Shown here: positions 47,812 through 60,552 of the stretch, piece by piece
Numbering within the stretch: the stretch's first letter is position 1
How the letters are laid out: every line of letters starts with the position of its first letter
Notes under the pieces: generated by a model
Seen by the model: only the letters and a program-made list of their open reading frames with translations
Databases searched by the model: none
Told to the model about the DNA's origin: nothing
Source: Mya arenaria
Taxonomy: Eukaryota > Mollusca > Bivalvia > Myida > Myidae
Direction of reading: 5' to 3'
Length of the DNA stretch: 64,000 bases
Assembly: GCF_026914265.1 (NCBI RefSeq)
Contig: NC_069133.1
Span: 23,925,272 to 23,989,271, forward strand
Position numbers and translations under genes: made by a program

Positions 47812-50800
47812 TTACTCCTTTGCTTTGACTTTCCTCGAATTTATCCAAAGTGATGTAGAAATGAAAATGATAAGACTACAGGTTGCTTGGGCGATACCTA
47901 CATATAACATATACATCGGCGATTCATTTTCCATTAAATAACCAATATAGAAGGGATCTGTGAAGAAGCCAATTGCGCCCACAAACTGAAAGAACCCACT
48001 CATTTTCCCCTTGACTTCAATAACATTTTCATGTGTCCATACCACGAACGTTGGAAACACAGCCGACAGTCCGAGGCCAGCGAACGGAACAATTGTCCAA
48101 ACTATTGCATTTATCCCTAACAAACCGCCGACTGAGAGAACTGTGTAAGACAATATTACAGTACAAAGACATATACATGCGAGCTTTCTTGGCGAAAGAA
48201 AACGAGCGATGACCACCCCAGTGAATCGTCCTGCTGTGAAGAATCCCCAGAGAAGAGACAACAAGTAGGCTCCATCAAATTTCGTCCAACCCATTTGAAG
48301 CATGACAAAGGGCAAGAGAAATGACTGCGATTTGCTCTCAACAGAACAAAAAGTAATGAACATCACTCCTATTAGAAATATACAAAAAGCAGTTTCAGCA
48401 GTTGTCAATTTTGCCCTGTGATAAACAACTTCGTGTTTAACTGTTGATTTCGTATATGGGGGAATTGTGTCATATTTTTTCATGAATAGATAAAGATACA
48501 GCATACCAGAGATTATATTTACTATACCAGTAATGGCGAAAGCAATATGAATTTTTGTTTCACCATAAACTACATCAGACTCCCCAAAACTGCTATTTAA
48601 AGATTGTGAGATTTTAGAAATGTTAGAGAATGAGTCAGTGTCATTAGGTTTGGCAGTAGTGTTCCATACATCACTGATATTGTCAAGTTCATCTTGTCCG
48701 TTGGTGTTTATGGAAGTAGGTGGCACCCTAGGAGCCAAAAACAGTCGGGTAACGAGCGGCGCCAGAACGCCCCCAAGCCCGTACGATAAATGGTTACCCT
48801 GCGTTAGATGACGGCTCTCTGTGCCCCACCTTGACAGAACAGTTGCATCACCACCTATAGGTAAATAAAAGGATAATATATCCGTAATTTAGCAAAATTT
48901 GTGTGCTTTTATCTGTTGCAGTATCTTAAAATGATAACATTATTGTTGTTGATAATTCATATGCAGATTACCAGTAAACATCTACAGTAATTTAGATGTA
49001 CAGATTTCTAGCAATTGTATCAACGTTTCCGCCTGTAATTTTTGGTAATTGGTTTACATTTCACACAATCAATATAACCCGTGGGGACGTTTAAAGCATT
49101 GTTATTGTGTGTAAGACGTAAGTATTTTTAAAATAGTATTCAATTAGAGAAATCGTGTGTATTGAAAGGAAATCAGTTTTATTTTTTTAATTCTAAGATC
49201 TCACGGTAAATTCTTTATTTCGCAAATATGATAAGTATATATATATATCCGTTATTTACCGCCTCCCCTTCCTCCACAAAGAAACCCATCGACAAGTCTG
49301 ACAAACATGAACAGTCCATAGATGTTACACCAGGGCAATACTATGCTCGATAAGCCGTTGATGACAGATATAACGCCTGAAAAAGGAACACCTCGTATAT
49401 GTTTCACCAAGGCACTACGATGCTCGATAATCCGGCAATGACAGGTATCAAACCTAAAAAGGTACAACCTGTATAAGTTACAACAGGGCAGTACGAAACT
49501 CGAAAATCCGTCAATGACAGATATTACGTCTAAAAAGGTACAACCTGTATAAGGTACAACTGGACAGTACGATGCTCGATAATCTGCAATGACAAATATA
49601 ACACCTAAAAAGGTACAACCTGTATAAGTTACAACAGGACAGTACGATGCTCGATAATCCGTCAATGACAGATATTACACCTAAAAAAGAACAACTCGTA
49701 TTAGTTACACAAGGGCACACTACCGTCGCTTGAAAAATCCGCAATGACAGATATTACACCTAAAAAGGTACAACCTGTATAAGTTACACCAGGGCAGCAC
49801 GATGCTCGAAAATCTGTCAATGACAGATATTATACCTAAAAAGGTTTAATCTGTATACGTAACACCAGGGCAGTACGATGTTCGATAATCCGCAATGACA
49901 GATATTACACCTAAAAAGAAACACCTCGTATTAGTTACACAAGGGCACATTACCGTCGCTTGAAAAATCCGCAATGACAGATATCACACCTAAAAAGGTA
50001 CAACCTGTATAAGTTACACCAGGGCAGCACGATGCTCGAAAATCCGTCAATGACAGATATTACACCTAAAAAGGTTTAATCTGTATAAGTAACACCAGGG
50101 CAGTACGATGTTCGATAATCTTATGATGACAGATATTACCTGAAAAGGAACAACCCGTTTATGTCACAACAGAACAATACGATGCAGGATAAGCCGTTAA
50201 TGACAGATATTACGTCTGAACGGAACAGCATGTATCTGTTGCACCAGAGCCATACTTTGATAGATAATTCGTTGATGGCGGATAATACCCCTGAAAAGGA
50301 ACGGTACATATATTATCCTTCCATTAACTTATATCCGAATTATTGACAAACAAACAAACAAATTCAAGTACTAAAGAAATATAAAATAAGAACTAGGGCA
50401 ACGGATCGATCTGTACATGTTCCGAAAATGGTTAATCATTCGGCATTCATATAAACAGTTTATACATTTTATAGTACCTTAATATGAAAATTGAAAATGC
50501 ATCATATCAATTGCCCAATGTCACTTTATCGATTTATATTCAACAATCTTCGCAATTACCATTACAAAGTACAACAACAAAACTAGAAACCTACGTTAGT
50601 GCCCAATCTATTTGTGATGCGATACCTGACGAAAATATTTACCGACAAAAAGAGAAATAAATTGTCTACTAATGCATTGCATTCAAACGAAGAAAATAAC
50701 ATGGATACACCGGGCAAAAACAATCCTCGATTATCAACTGATGGCAGATATTAAACCCTGAAAAGAAAAAACAACAGTATATGCACGGAAACATTTTTGT

Positions 50801-52684
50801 AACAATTCTTGCCATTGTCTGAAAGCGTCTGAGTAATCTTCACTTTATATATGTTTATGACACTTGGCGTTTTTGCTTTCAATGACATTTTAAGTATGGA
50901 ATTCCCCCTTAAAGACATTCATATTTTGAAACTAAGAAATAGGAAACCTAAATGTGGAAAAACGACACGAAGTTTTAAGCACTTTTTTTATTTGTCTAGA
51001 AATGCACCGTATTTATTTGAGCACGGAAATTGTCATGTAATAGAAAGATGTCCTTCCTAAAATTTGGATAAACCCCATGAATACAGCTAAATTCAGTTAC
51101 TTATGTACACATTTGTTTCCACGGAAATGAAATAGCAATGGGATATGTTATCAAATGATTTCAAGTATCAAAGATGTTGTTTGATCCTCTTATGTGACCT
51201 AACGAAGCATACGTTGTTGTTAAGTGAAGAAAAAAAGCATAAAAATACGTTCTTATACATTAACGAACAAGCATAACAATATATTCCCTGCATACCAGGT
51301 ATGTATAAAAGCACCTCCAGTTTGATTGGCAAAATGTACCATAAAACCAGACATATTTAGATGAAAATGATTAGTTGCTGCGCATCATTTACGATAATTG
51401 CCTTTCCGTCTGTAATAAAGTGGAGACAACATTTCATTAATGGCTTAAAAACATATGTCTTAATCTATCATAATGACCCCAAATACATTCGTTACTTAAT
51501 GTAAGTTTATTTTTATAACATAAACCGCTATACATATGTACTGATTGTGAGTAAATACGAACGAAATGTTTTTTAAACGACATTATCATCTCGGCAAAAT
51601 TCGAGTAATCATGTACCTACCCAATAACCTCAAGTGGTTGACTTTATCATAGCAGTATCCCATAGCAAGACTCCCGAGCATATATCCCACAGAATTCATG
51701 GTGAATATCAGCGAGGTTTGTTGCACGTTTGTGTTCAATATTAGCTGTATGTCTGGAAAAGCCGTGGTAAGTTGACCGTATGTCCAGCCCTAAAAATGAG
51801 TAAAGACTAATCTAGAACAATCTATATAATAATGATTCAGATTTGTGATTTGAGAAATTAAATCTAGACCTCAAAGTGCTAGAACTCTGACCGCACATGC
51901 GCATAACACAGTGCATTAATACGTAGGCATATTATTAACAAATAGGAAAAAAAAAAAAAATGACATGAATTGTAGCCTCGCTGCGCTCTCTTTCTCCGAC
52001 GGCGTATGTTATCGGTGGTCAATGTAACTCGTCTGGTTATACAACAAAATAATCTGTTCGTTATTGAGATATAATCTCGTTTTTTAGTCAATGGCATGAT
52101 CAAAGTACAATACTAGTGATCATTACCAATACTTATGTGAAAAAGTACAGAAACATGCTCAGTAGCCAACAGTTTAAACATAAACCCCGTTTATTGGCAC
52201 AGGGTCTAAGGTTATGTAAACTAAAGACTACCGTTCTCAGTCTCTGTAAAACTGGAAATTGTGACAATATTAAATGTAAGTGCGGGGCGACTTTTTACAG
52301 CTTACACACGGCATTCACAAAACTCGTTCTAGCAGTGTAGTTCCAAACCTAAATAACAATCGGATTCGATGTTGTGTAAATGTAAAGTTAAATGTTATGC
52401 CAAGTTAAGAAAATATGTCTATTTTTACATTTATCCTCGAATAAGAAGAAGGTTCAAAATCAAATGTAACTTATCATGTATACCAAAAGCATGATGTTGA
52501 AATACACCACCATTGTTGTTACAAAGTTTTTCTTCTGGTTACTGTTCTCAAACTGGAACCACTGCCTGATACGAGCAAATTTCCCATGTTCTTCATGCTG
52601 TGCTTCACTTGCTTTGATCATTCTGTCCGTGCACAACGGGTCACTGAAATGTTCATAATCCTTTACCGTGTCTGACACATCCAT
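47812..52684 (-). CDS. MFSD4B-like: MFS transporter, NaGLT1/MFSD4B-like, copy 3 (four coding exons)
   Basis: Exons on the minus strand, in order: 52484-52684, 51621-51789, 49260-49376, 47812-48854; 1530 nt, 509 aa, intact, phases 0, 1, 1. The 67-codon first exon (MDVSDTVKDYEHFSDPLCTD) is longer than in copies 1 and 2 and ends in TM1 (TTMVVYFNIMLL). Exon 2: GWTYGQLTTAFPDIQ and GYCYDKVNHLRLLG; exon 3: GVISVINGLSSIVLPWCN and FVRLVDGFLCGGRGG; exon 4: WGTESRHLTQGNHLSYGLGG, a sequon-containing loop, SVESKSQSFLLPFVMLQMGW, LWGFFTAGRF, VWTHENVIEVKGKMSGFF. The QALxFTYAFGG signature of copies 1 and 2 is replaced, suggesting a different substrate site. Intron 2 carries a 75-77-bp array of acceptor-edge duplicates. 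Confidence 0.87.
49377..50310 (-). repeat. 75-77-bp tandem array derived from the exon 3 acceptor, transporter copy 3
   Basis: About twelve units on the minus strand, each with CTTTTTAG acceptor, GTGTAATATCTGTCATTGAC, GGATTATCGAGCATCGTACT, GCCCTGTTGTAACTTATACA, GGTTGTAC. They copy the first 60-plus nt of exon 3. First bases of the nearest three pseudo-exons are 49453, 49529 and 49604. Units farther from the exon are more degraded, and an outlier lies near 50716-50775. Confidence 0.9.
51298..51430 (-). other. Conserved intron 2 block shared with transporter copy 4
   Basis: Minus strand TCATCTAAATATGTCTGGTT and neighbours match 59020-59150 (CATCTAAATATGTCTGGTTT) over about 120 bp, while most of the intron does not align. 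Either it reflects recent duplication or it holds a conserved element. Confidence 0.6.
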
Positions 52685-53455
52685 TGTTTATGGCTTTATA
52701 TTTTAAATGAGGATAATTAGTCAGTATTTCCCCTGCCCAGTGTAGAATTAAAAACCCTCCAGTCTTTGTCTGTGACAGATAACACAAGAGACCTAATTAA
52801 GAGCTTGTATAAGTACGTAATTGTAGTATCTGCAATTCGTATCTTAAAATCCTTAACCTGCATATGTAAACATGTGTTCTATTTATGTTTAAACTTAAGG
52901 AATCCGACCCACAAATTGGCGTGTATACATGACGTTCCATTGTATGATCATTACTTCATAATGTTATGACCCAATATATTTTTGGTATTATTATTTGAAA
53001 AGTACTCGATGGCTGATTACTTATATTTCGAATAGATGGCCTAACATACATCATACAAAAAGTTCTCAAAAGTGTTTTTGTTTGCTCTTGTAACAACCGA
53101 AATTGGACGTAAAGTGAATTATATGCTCTTTAAAAGGCAAGAGGACTGTTTTGTAAAACTAATATTATAATGTTCTATTTCTGCATACAAAACACGTTCA
53201 AGTTATACCAAAAAGCAAGGTTTACCAAACATTGAAAATTCACAAATGTGGGGGTTGGATACCCCAAGTTCAGTTGAATACCTGGCTGATATACTGAGAA
53301 GCGTAGTTGATTCGTCAATGATAGACTATTTTGTAAAGAATTATTAATGAAATCGATCATGTAAAATTTCAGTTCGAAATGCAAAAATGGAAATGTGTAC
53401 AATGTTTGCAACATATAAAGATACACCACACTATCAGGGTTGATATACAATTTTT
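52685..53455 (-). promoter_or_regulatory. Upstream region of transporter copy 3, conserved with copy 4
   Basis: Minus strand TGTGTTATCTGTCACAGACA then AAGACTGG lies about 100 bp before the ATG; copy 4 has TGTGTTATCTATCCCAGACA then AACACTGG at 57533. A second block, 53171-53455, matches 56890-57180 (TAGTCTATCATTGACGAATC, AACTACGCTTCT). This is the candidate promoter and 5' UTR; no TATA box was fixed. Confidence 0.55.
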
Positions 53456-54959
53456 GTAAAATATGAAAAAAAAAAACCTTCTCTCAACTCTCTCAAAGGT
53501 AATTCTGTATGTACTCATAATGTTACGAACTAGAAACCACAGACTACCAATAGAAATAGGAAATTGAAACAGAAGGAATCGTTAATTATGCAACAAACGT
53601 GACGAATGTTGTCTTAATTCATTTTGTATCTGAACGTTTTATTTTGACAGTGAATTAAAACCTTACATGATACCATATAATTACAGACATCGACATATGT
53701 GCAGGCTGGAAAAAATGTTTTATGCGCATACTATAATAGATGTGTTTGATTTGCTAAATGACAGATGTTATTATAAGTCGGAAATGAATTTTCTTTCTTG
53801 TAATTTATTTTTTACTTGATATAAATTATAGTAGTTAATTATAAATATAGATAAGTAATATTAAGTAAATGCATTTATTTTCACCAATGCATTTACTATA
53901 ATTTGCGATAAAAACATTATAAATGAGTTTCTCCCATTGATTTAAAAACAGAAAAATAAACTAATCTTACGATGTTATAATATTGCTTGAAAATCTCTTG
54001 TACATAATATCTAGTTAATGTCATTTCCGTATCTTAAATATGGATCTTCACATCTTATATGGTCTATAATTCATTTAAACCTTACATGGTATTGTCTTGA
54101 TCATTATCCTATTATTATATTCATGTTGCATAATAATTTAAGTAAATAATTGTTTGACTTTGTACACCAAACAAATATTGTCCATGATGACAAGTTTAAA
54201 CGAAACTTGTACTGACCTTGATTATGCTGTGCTTTATCCTGTTTAAATGTGGAAGTGGTTAAACCTCACTGCCATTACGTAAAATAGCACGTACAATCTA
54301 ACTAAACCACACGCTGTCAGCGAGTGATATGTATATATGTCATGTACATTATGCAACTTCTTTTACTGATATAGTGTCATGTTTTGAATAACTGTTCAAG
54401 CTATGAGGACATGATAAACTATGTTAAAAACTTTGCTGGATTTTAAAATTTTAGCATTGCGATACCACATAAACCTGTATACATACATATAGAAACATTA
54501 ACTGTCGCTGGACGCCAACAACGGCATTATCGTACACGGACACCAATAATTGATAATTATCGAACTTAAGTATTTTTCTTAGACATTTAAACTAAAATTA
54601 AAAAATATACTTGTATAATATATAAGTAACACTTATATTCAGTATTAAAATCCACGTTCGATTATTTCCGATCCTATTATTGTGTTGGATTTGTTTGATT
54701 TTCCTTTAAAAAAATGTCCAATTACCTTATACATCACAAGCTAATATAGGGAAGCGGGGACGCAGCCGGCGGACTTACCATTATTAAATGCATCTAACTA
54801 CCTTATGGGTTGTTTTCTACCCCCCCCCCCCAACGCATTTTTTACCTTTATATCTTTCGGTTCGGAGGAGGGGGCGCTCGTCCTCGGTTGCGCCTAAAAA
54901 GGTGCTACAATAAAATTATATAAATAAATGAATTACCTAAATAATGAAAGGGTTTTCAA
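53456..54959. other. Spacer of the palindrome, no gene recognised
   Basis: AT-rich, with a C12 run at 54820-54831. No exon or element end was identified. Confidence 0.5.
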
Positions 54960-55640
54960 ATGTAAACCCTATTTTCAAGAAATATCTCGATAGTGAACGG
55001 GATAGGAGCGCCGTGCTGTCCTGGTGATCCACGTTTGGGTTGCTCCTCGACGTTTGTTCTTTGGATAGATAACTGTGTGGAAGCAGAGAAGCTTCTCTCT
55101 ATGTTCGTATGGAGAACGGATTCATGTATGGAGGCTTATTTCAAAAGTTAAATTGCAGCATATTACGTAAATATTCGACTAAAAATAATTTAATGCAAGA
55201 TATTTGTCCCATTGTATTACCGATAGTGTTTTTTATAAGTGAATTAATAAAAAAAAACTAATCTTACATTCTTATTTATTAGAGACATTGTCAAAGTATC
55301 GGCATTCTGGGGATTCGCCATCCATGCTGTTGTTGTTTCTTTGTGCTCGTCTACTAAACGGTTTCCTGTGTGGAGGCGGGGGCAATGGTAAGCTTAATCT
55401 CTGTTTGTTTGTCTTGTGGACGGAATTTTATGGGGAGGCAGGGACGATGGTAGACTTCATTGATCTAAGTTTGTCATGCGGACTGTTTTCCTGTGTGGTG
55501 GCAGGGACGGTGATAAGCTTCATATGTTTAGTTTGTCTTGTGGATAGATTCCTGTGTGGTCTCAAGGACGATGGTAAGAAACTGTTGAAATATGAACCTA
55601 GACTGAAAAAGAAGTGTTGCTATAGCTATAGTTGAACGCG
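54960..55640 (+). pseudogene. Rearranged transporter fragment, pseudogene B
   Basis: An exon 3 relic (54975-55070: ATCTCGATAGTGAACGGGAT, GCCGTGCTGTCCTGGTG) is followed by the start of exon 4 (55283: GACATTGTCAAAGTATCGGC, ATTCTGGGGATTCGCC), which breaks off and passes straight into four 58-64-bp units made from the 3' half of exon 3 with donors (GGTTTCCTGTGTGGAGGCGG, GGGCAATGGTAAGC). Exons 1 and 2 and most of exon 4 are absent. Copy 1/2 lineage. Confidence 0.8.
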
Positions 55641-56889
55641 ATCCGCCAGTACGCTATACAATTTAAAGGAGCTATGTAGACCACTCTCCCGTAGAGGCAA
55701 CCGACATAACAGCGTTATTGAAGGTTTTTTATTCTAAAATGCGATTTTATTGGAAGGGGTATTGTCTCCCCTGCCTCATTGATATTCATGAAAATGAGAT
55801 TTTGTCAGGCAAGTTCCTCACAGTATTTATCATGAAGTGTTGCAGAAGAAACTACATTGGTTACCGACGAAAGCTAAGTACAGGTTGATAAAGTTTCAAG
55901 GAGCATATGCAGCCCTGTTCTGGCAGCGTCATGGGTGCTTTGATTTCTTATTGAACGTATCTAAAACTGAAAAAAGAACGTATCGTAATGGACTGTTATT
56001 GTGAGTATAAAATATGAAAGACTATATAATAACATATTAGAGAATCTTAAAACCAAAGTTGATTAAATACTTACTTCAACTGCTTATAAGTTCTGTTGTT
56101 ATGTAGAATTTGTCCCTGCAAGCTCATTACCATTAGCAAACGTATTAGCAGGAGAGAATCCATGATATGTTGATGTGCACTTTAGTCAAGCCAAACAAGT
56201 ACGTGTATGTACAACTTGAACATAAAGGTAAATAATCGAGACAAAATAATGTATGGCTAAAATGTTTGATGTAAACATATTACCATGTTTAAAATACAGA
56301 ACTGATATTAGATATATAATATATATTAGAGATTAATAAACAGTGTAACACCATCGTTAAGAAATGTTATTCTCCTGTTCTAATACAACGGAAGAGACTC
56401 ATTAATAATGATATTTCCGATCGCAAAATGTTATATGCGTTATGGAAAATAAAGCATTTACTTATTTCTACATAGCTGTACACGTTAACTATTACAATAT
56501 ACATTATGTATAATATATATTGCGAGAATGTTCTTTTAACACTTTAACATAGTTTAAAACGTTCTCGTAAATCACAGCGTTGTTAATACAAAATTAGATT
56601 CATCATCATCAAACCTTAAGTTTGATGAATGAGAATGGTCTGATGACAACATTTTGTCATTTAACACAAAATAGGTATATTCTATTATTAGTATTAAACA
56701 ATATTACCAGCTAGGACATTCAAATACAAAATGAACACCGTCAACATTTGTCACGTTTGTGTCCTTCTATTGATTTCTGTTTTATTTCAATTTCCTGTTT
56801 CTCTTGGTTGGCTGTGGTTTCTGGTTTATAAGTGCAGTCAGTAATAATTTTGGATTTAAGAGACTGTAAATACCTTCCCCATTTTACGA
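55641..56889. other. No gene recognised
   Basis: AT-rich spacer. A short stretch at 55790-56060 reads like decayed LINE-type or gene relic text, but nothing firm can be said. Confidence 0.4.
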
Positions 56890-57631
56890 GTATGGTATTT
56901 AAAACCTGATAGTGTGATGTATCTGTAAACATTTCATACATTGTATACATTTTCATTTGCAATTCGAACTGAAATATAACATCAACGGTTTTAATTCTAG
57001 TTTTATACAATATAGTCTATCATTGACGAATCAACTACGCTTCTTAGTATTTCAGCCACGTCTTAAACTGAACTTGTAGTATTTGACCAATATGTTTATA
57101 AATTTTGAATATCTGGTAAACCATGCTATTTTTGTATACTTTGAAAGGATTTTGTGTTCAGAAAAAAGAAGAAAACAAATATTTTAAGAAAACAATTTTT
57201 TGAACTTTCAAAGGTCAAATACGTCCATTTTCGGTGGAATAATGGCGACCAAAAGGCTTCAGAAATTTATTATGATGTACTTTTAACCAACTCTTTGTGT
57301 GAGTAATCAGCGATCGACTACCTTTTAAATGATACCAAACTTTGATTTGGTCAGCAGGCTAAGCGATAAAAAAATACGATTAATGGAGCTTTCTGTGTGC
57401 AAGCTTGTCTGTGGGTCGGAATTCTTAAGTTTATGAATATATAAACACTTGTTAACATAGGAAGGTTAAGGACCTCAGGATGGGTATAGCAGTTACTATA
57501 TTAACTTATTCAAGCTCATATTTTGGTAGTATGTGTTATCTATCCCAGACAAACACTGGCGTGCTTAAATTACTCAACCAGTCATGACAAAATGACTTCT
57601 TTTACGCAGTTAAAATACCAAACAATAGAAA
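56890..57631 (+). promoter_or_regulatory. Upstream region of transporter copy 4
   Basis: Mirror image of the copy 3 upstream region: block 56890-57180 matches 53171-53455 and block 57533-57580 matches the proximal region of copy 3. The sequence between is less conserved. Confidence 0.55.
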
Positions 57632-58107
57632 ATGGATGTATCAGACTTGGCGAAGGATTCTAAACCTTTAAGTGATCCCTTGTGCACAGACATAATGATC
57701 AAAGCAAGTGAAGAACCACTCGAGGATCATGGTAAATTTGCTCGTATCAAGCAGTGGTTCCAGTTTGAGAACAGTAACCAGAGGAAAAACCTTGTAACAA
57801 ACTTGGTGGTGTACATCAACATCATACTTTTGGTATGAATGATTGGCTGCTTTTTGTTTCTTTGTCTCCGCCTTTGCAATAAGAGTTAAAGATAAAAGTA
57901 AAATCTGTTTTTTTTTCTTTATCATGGAATATTATTGCCTTTATATTTACACAAATTAGATTGTGCTTCTTGCATTTATATATAGGTTTAGGACTATACT
58001 GCTAGAATGTTTGTGGTATGAATCAATAGTACAAATGTACACTAATTTATATGACTCTGGTTGTCTTTCCGCCATTCTGTTGACCAATACAGGGATAATA
58101 AACGAAC

Positions 58108-58174
<67 letters not shown>
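58108..58174. repeat. (TAA)n microsatellite, copy 4 intron 1
   Basis: About 22 uninterrupted trinucleotides. Confidence 0.95.
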
Positions 58175-58175
<1 letters not shown>

Positions 58176-59331
58176 TCATTTGGTTGTATAAGAAATTGAA
58201 CTACATTGACCACCTCTTATAAAAAAGAACGGGTGGTGCAATGCAACAGTTCACGTCATGTTTATTTTGAATCTGTTTCGTTTTTAGCATGTCTATGTTG
58301 TTATATGCGCTGTGTTGTGAGAAACGCGGAGAATGGGCTAGCGCGTTGACTTTTGAATTTACATTTCAGAATCATGATCACATGGCTGATTTCTTTCACA
58401 AAGTATTTATTCTTTTTCAGGGTTGGACCTACGATCAACTAACCACGGCTTTTCCAGACATACAGCTAATATTGAACACAAACGTGCAACAAACCTCGCT
58501 GATATTCACCATGAATGCTGTGGGATATATGCTCGGGAGTCTCGCAATGGGCTACTGCTATGATGAAGTGAACCATCTGAGGTTATTGGGTAGGAGTACA
58601 ATTATAACGATTTAATGACCGTTTTCGGTAACAAAGTCTGAAATGACATTCTATTTGTCCTAGACGTTGGACCGATTTAACGACTGTCACTGTGTCTGAC
58701 TTTATTATGCGACTTAAGTAAGAATTTTGTATTAAGGAATCAAGAGTGACATCTCTAAAGAAATGTTATACCTTGACATACCCTGACGCTTATGGGGGTA
58801 GTAATCTGTCCATTATATTGAATCATACTCGTTTGACCGAGAGTCAAACTTTGCCGAGAATATAATTGTCCGTTTAAATAATACATTTCTCGTAATAGTT
58901 CTTAGTCAGTACATATCTTATAATGATGTACGTTATGAAAACGTACTTATATTATGTTACTTAGGTATTTGGTTTCATTACTACAGATGGAGACCTAACG
59001 CCATTCAAGAAAGGTTGCCTAAAGTCAATTACAAACAAAAGGGCGATTATCGTCCATGATGGACAGCCTCTAATCATAATCATCTAAATATGTCTGGTTT
59101 CATGATATATGTTGCTAATCAAACAAGAGGTCTTTGATACACATGGAGGGAATGTACTATTGTGCTTGTTATTTAAAGTTACGATATCGCATGTGTGGTT
59201 AAATACAATCTGCGTGGTAAATTTTAGAGGATCAAACGATATCTTTGATACTCATTAAATACAATATCAAGTTGCTTTTTCAACACTTCAACATATTAAA
59301 ATATTAACAAGTATCTTCCATTGCCGAGAGT

Positions 59332-59426
59332 GTAAGATAGGTTCATTCCGACCCGAGCGTAGGGTCACCTCGATTCCGCAAAACACCCTGCGCGAGGGTC
59401 GGGATGAACCTATCTTACACGAGCAG
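59332..59426. mobile_element. Fold-back element, GTGTAAGATAGGTTCAT arms (copy 4 intron 2)
   Basis: GTGTAAGATAGGTTCATTCC, GACCC on the left and GGGTCGGGATGAACCTATCT, TACAC on the right form a hairpin of about 25-30 bp arms. A further inverted pair (TTTTCTTCCCACCTTAG near 59440, CTGAGGTGGGAGAAATAA near 59868) suggests a larger element up to about 59895. It is absent from the copy 3 intron. Confidence 0.65.
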
Positions 59427-60399
59427 CTATGGTAGATTATTTTCTTCCCACCTTAGTTAAACAAAATTAAGTAAAAATGTATTTTTTGCTGGAACTCTTT
59501 TGTGCCTAGTGAAAATAATTGCGTATGGATATGGGATAATTCGTGGTTGTCATGGATATGCGCGCAGTGATTCAGATTATGTTAATAGTCAAATTGGTCT
59601 TTAAATAGTTCTAAGGAGAATGAAACATTATTTCTTGAAAGGTGCATAAAAACTGTTTTATGCTGACATTTGAAGCATGAAATAATTAATAAGCGTTCTA
59701 AGTATTGCCACAAAACAAGGTTTCCATGATGTTACAGACGATAGTCTTCAACAAGGGAGGCAATTACAATGTGGCGACAATTAAAAAGGAGTTCCATACG
59801 GGCATTTTATCTTAGCCCGTGGGTAAGATAAGAATTATTAGCATGGATAAATTATTGGATCTACTTATCTGAGGTGGGAGAAATAAGTCTGACATAAAGT
59901 AGTATTTGATAGATTGAGATAATCGGGTATTAGAGATGGCAAGCGTGATGAAGGGCAAAAGGCCTTTGATTGTAACGCATTATGCTGCAGTGAGGGAACA
60001 GTATCTGTAATCTGTATCTGTTATAAATGGTTTGAGATATTGCCAACCAAGTTTGAATTTAAGAAAGGAGAAGGCTAAATATTATTCTTCATAAGGAATT
60101 TGGGTAAGGAAGGACATTGTTTTCTGTTTCATGACTCTCCGTGCTCATACAAACAAGGTGTAGTTTTGTAAGTTTTAACATATAAAAATCAAACTGTGAT
60201 TAAACGTCTTGTCTTTCTTAAACATTTAGGTTTCCTATTTCACAGTTTCAAAATACTAATAACTTCGTGAAGGAGTATCATACTTGAAATATCATTAAAA
60301 GCAAAATGGCTTAGAGCCAAACACATATACATCCAGTGCAGATGACTCTGACGCTTTTAGACAATGACATTCAGGACTACAAAATATGCTTCGGTAAAC

Positions 60400-60552
60400 T
60401 GTTGTAGCTCTACAGACTGTTTCTTTCCGGGCGTAGTAGCTGTTATTATATGATATATGGGTTGGTTCTTTTCAGGCGTAATATCTGTCATCAATGGATT
60501 ATAAAGGCATCGCATTTATCTGTTGTAACATATACGGATTGTTCCGTTTCAG
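60400..60552 (+). repeat. Acceptor-edge duplicates before exon 3, transporter copy 4
   Basis: One clear 77-bp unit (60476-60552: GCGTAATATCTGTCATCAAT, GGATTATAAAGGCATCGC, TTCCGTTTCAG) and an older one upstream (about 60400-60475). Same unit type as in copy 3, but far fewer. Confidence 0.85.

Noticed and set aside
49252-49665. Minus-strand 137-codon frame as a separate gene
   Set aside because: It is exon 3 of transporter copy 3 read through into its upstream duplicate units; no independent start or domain.
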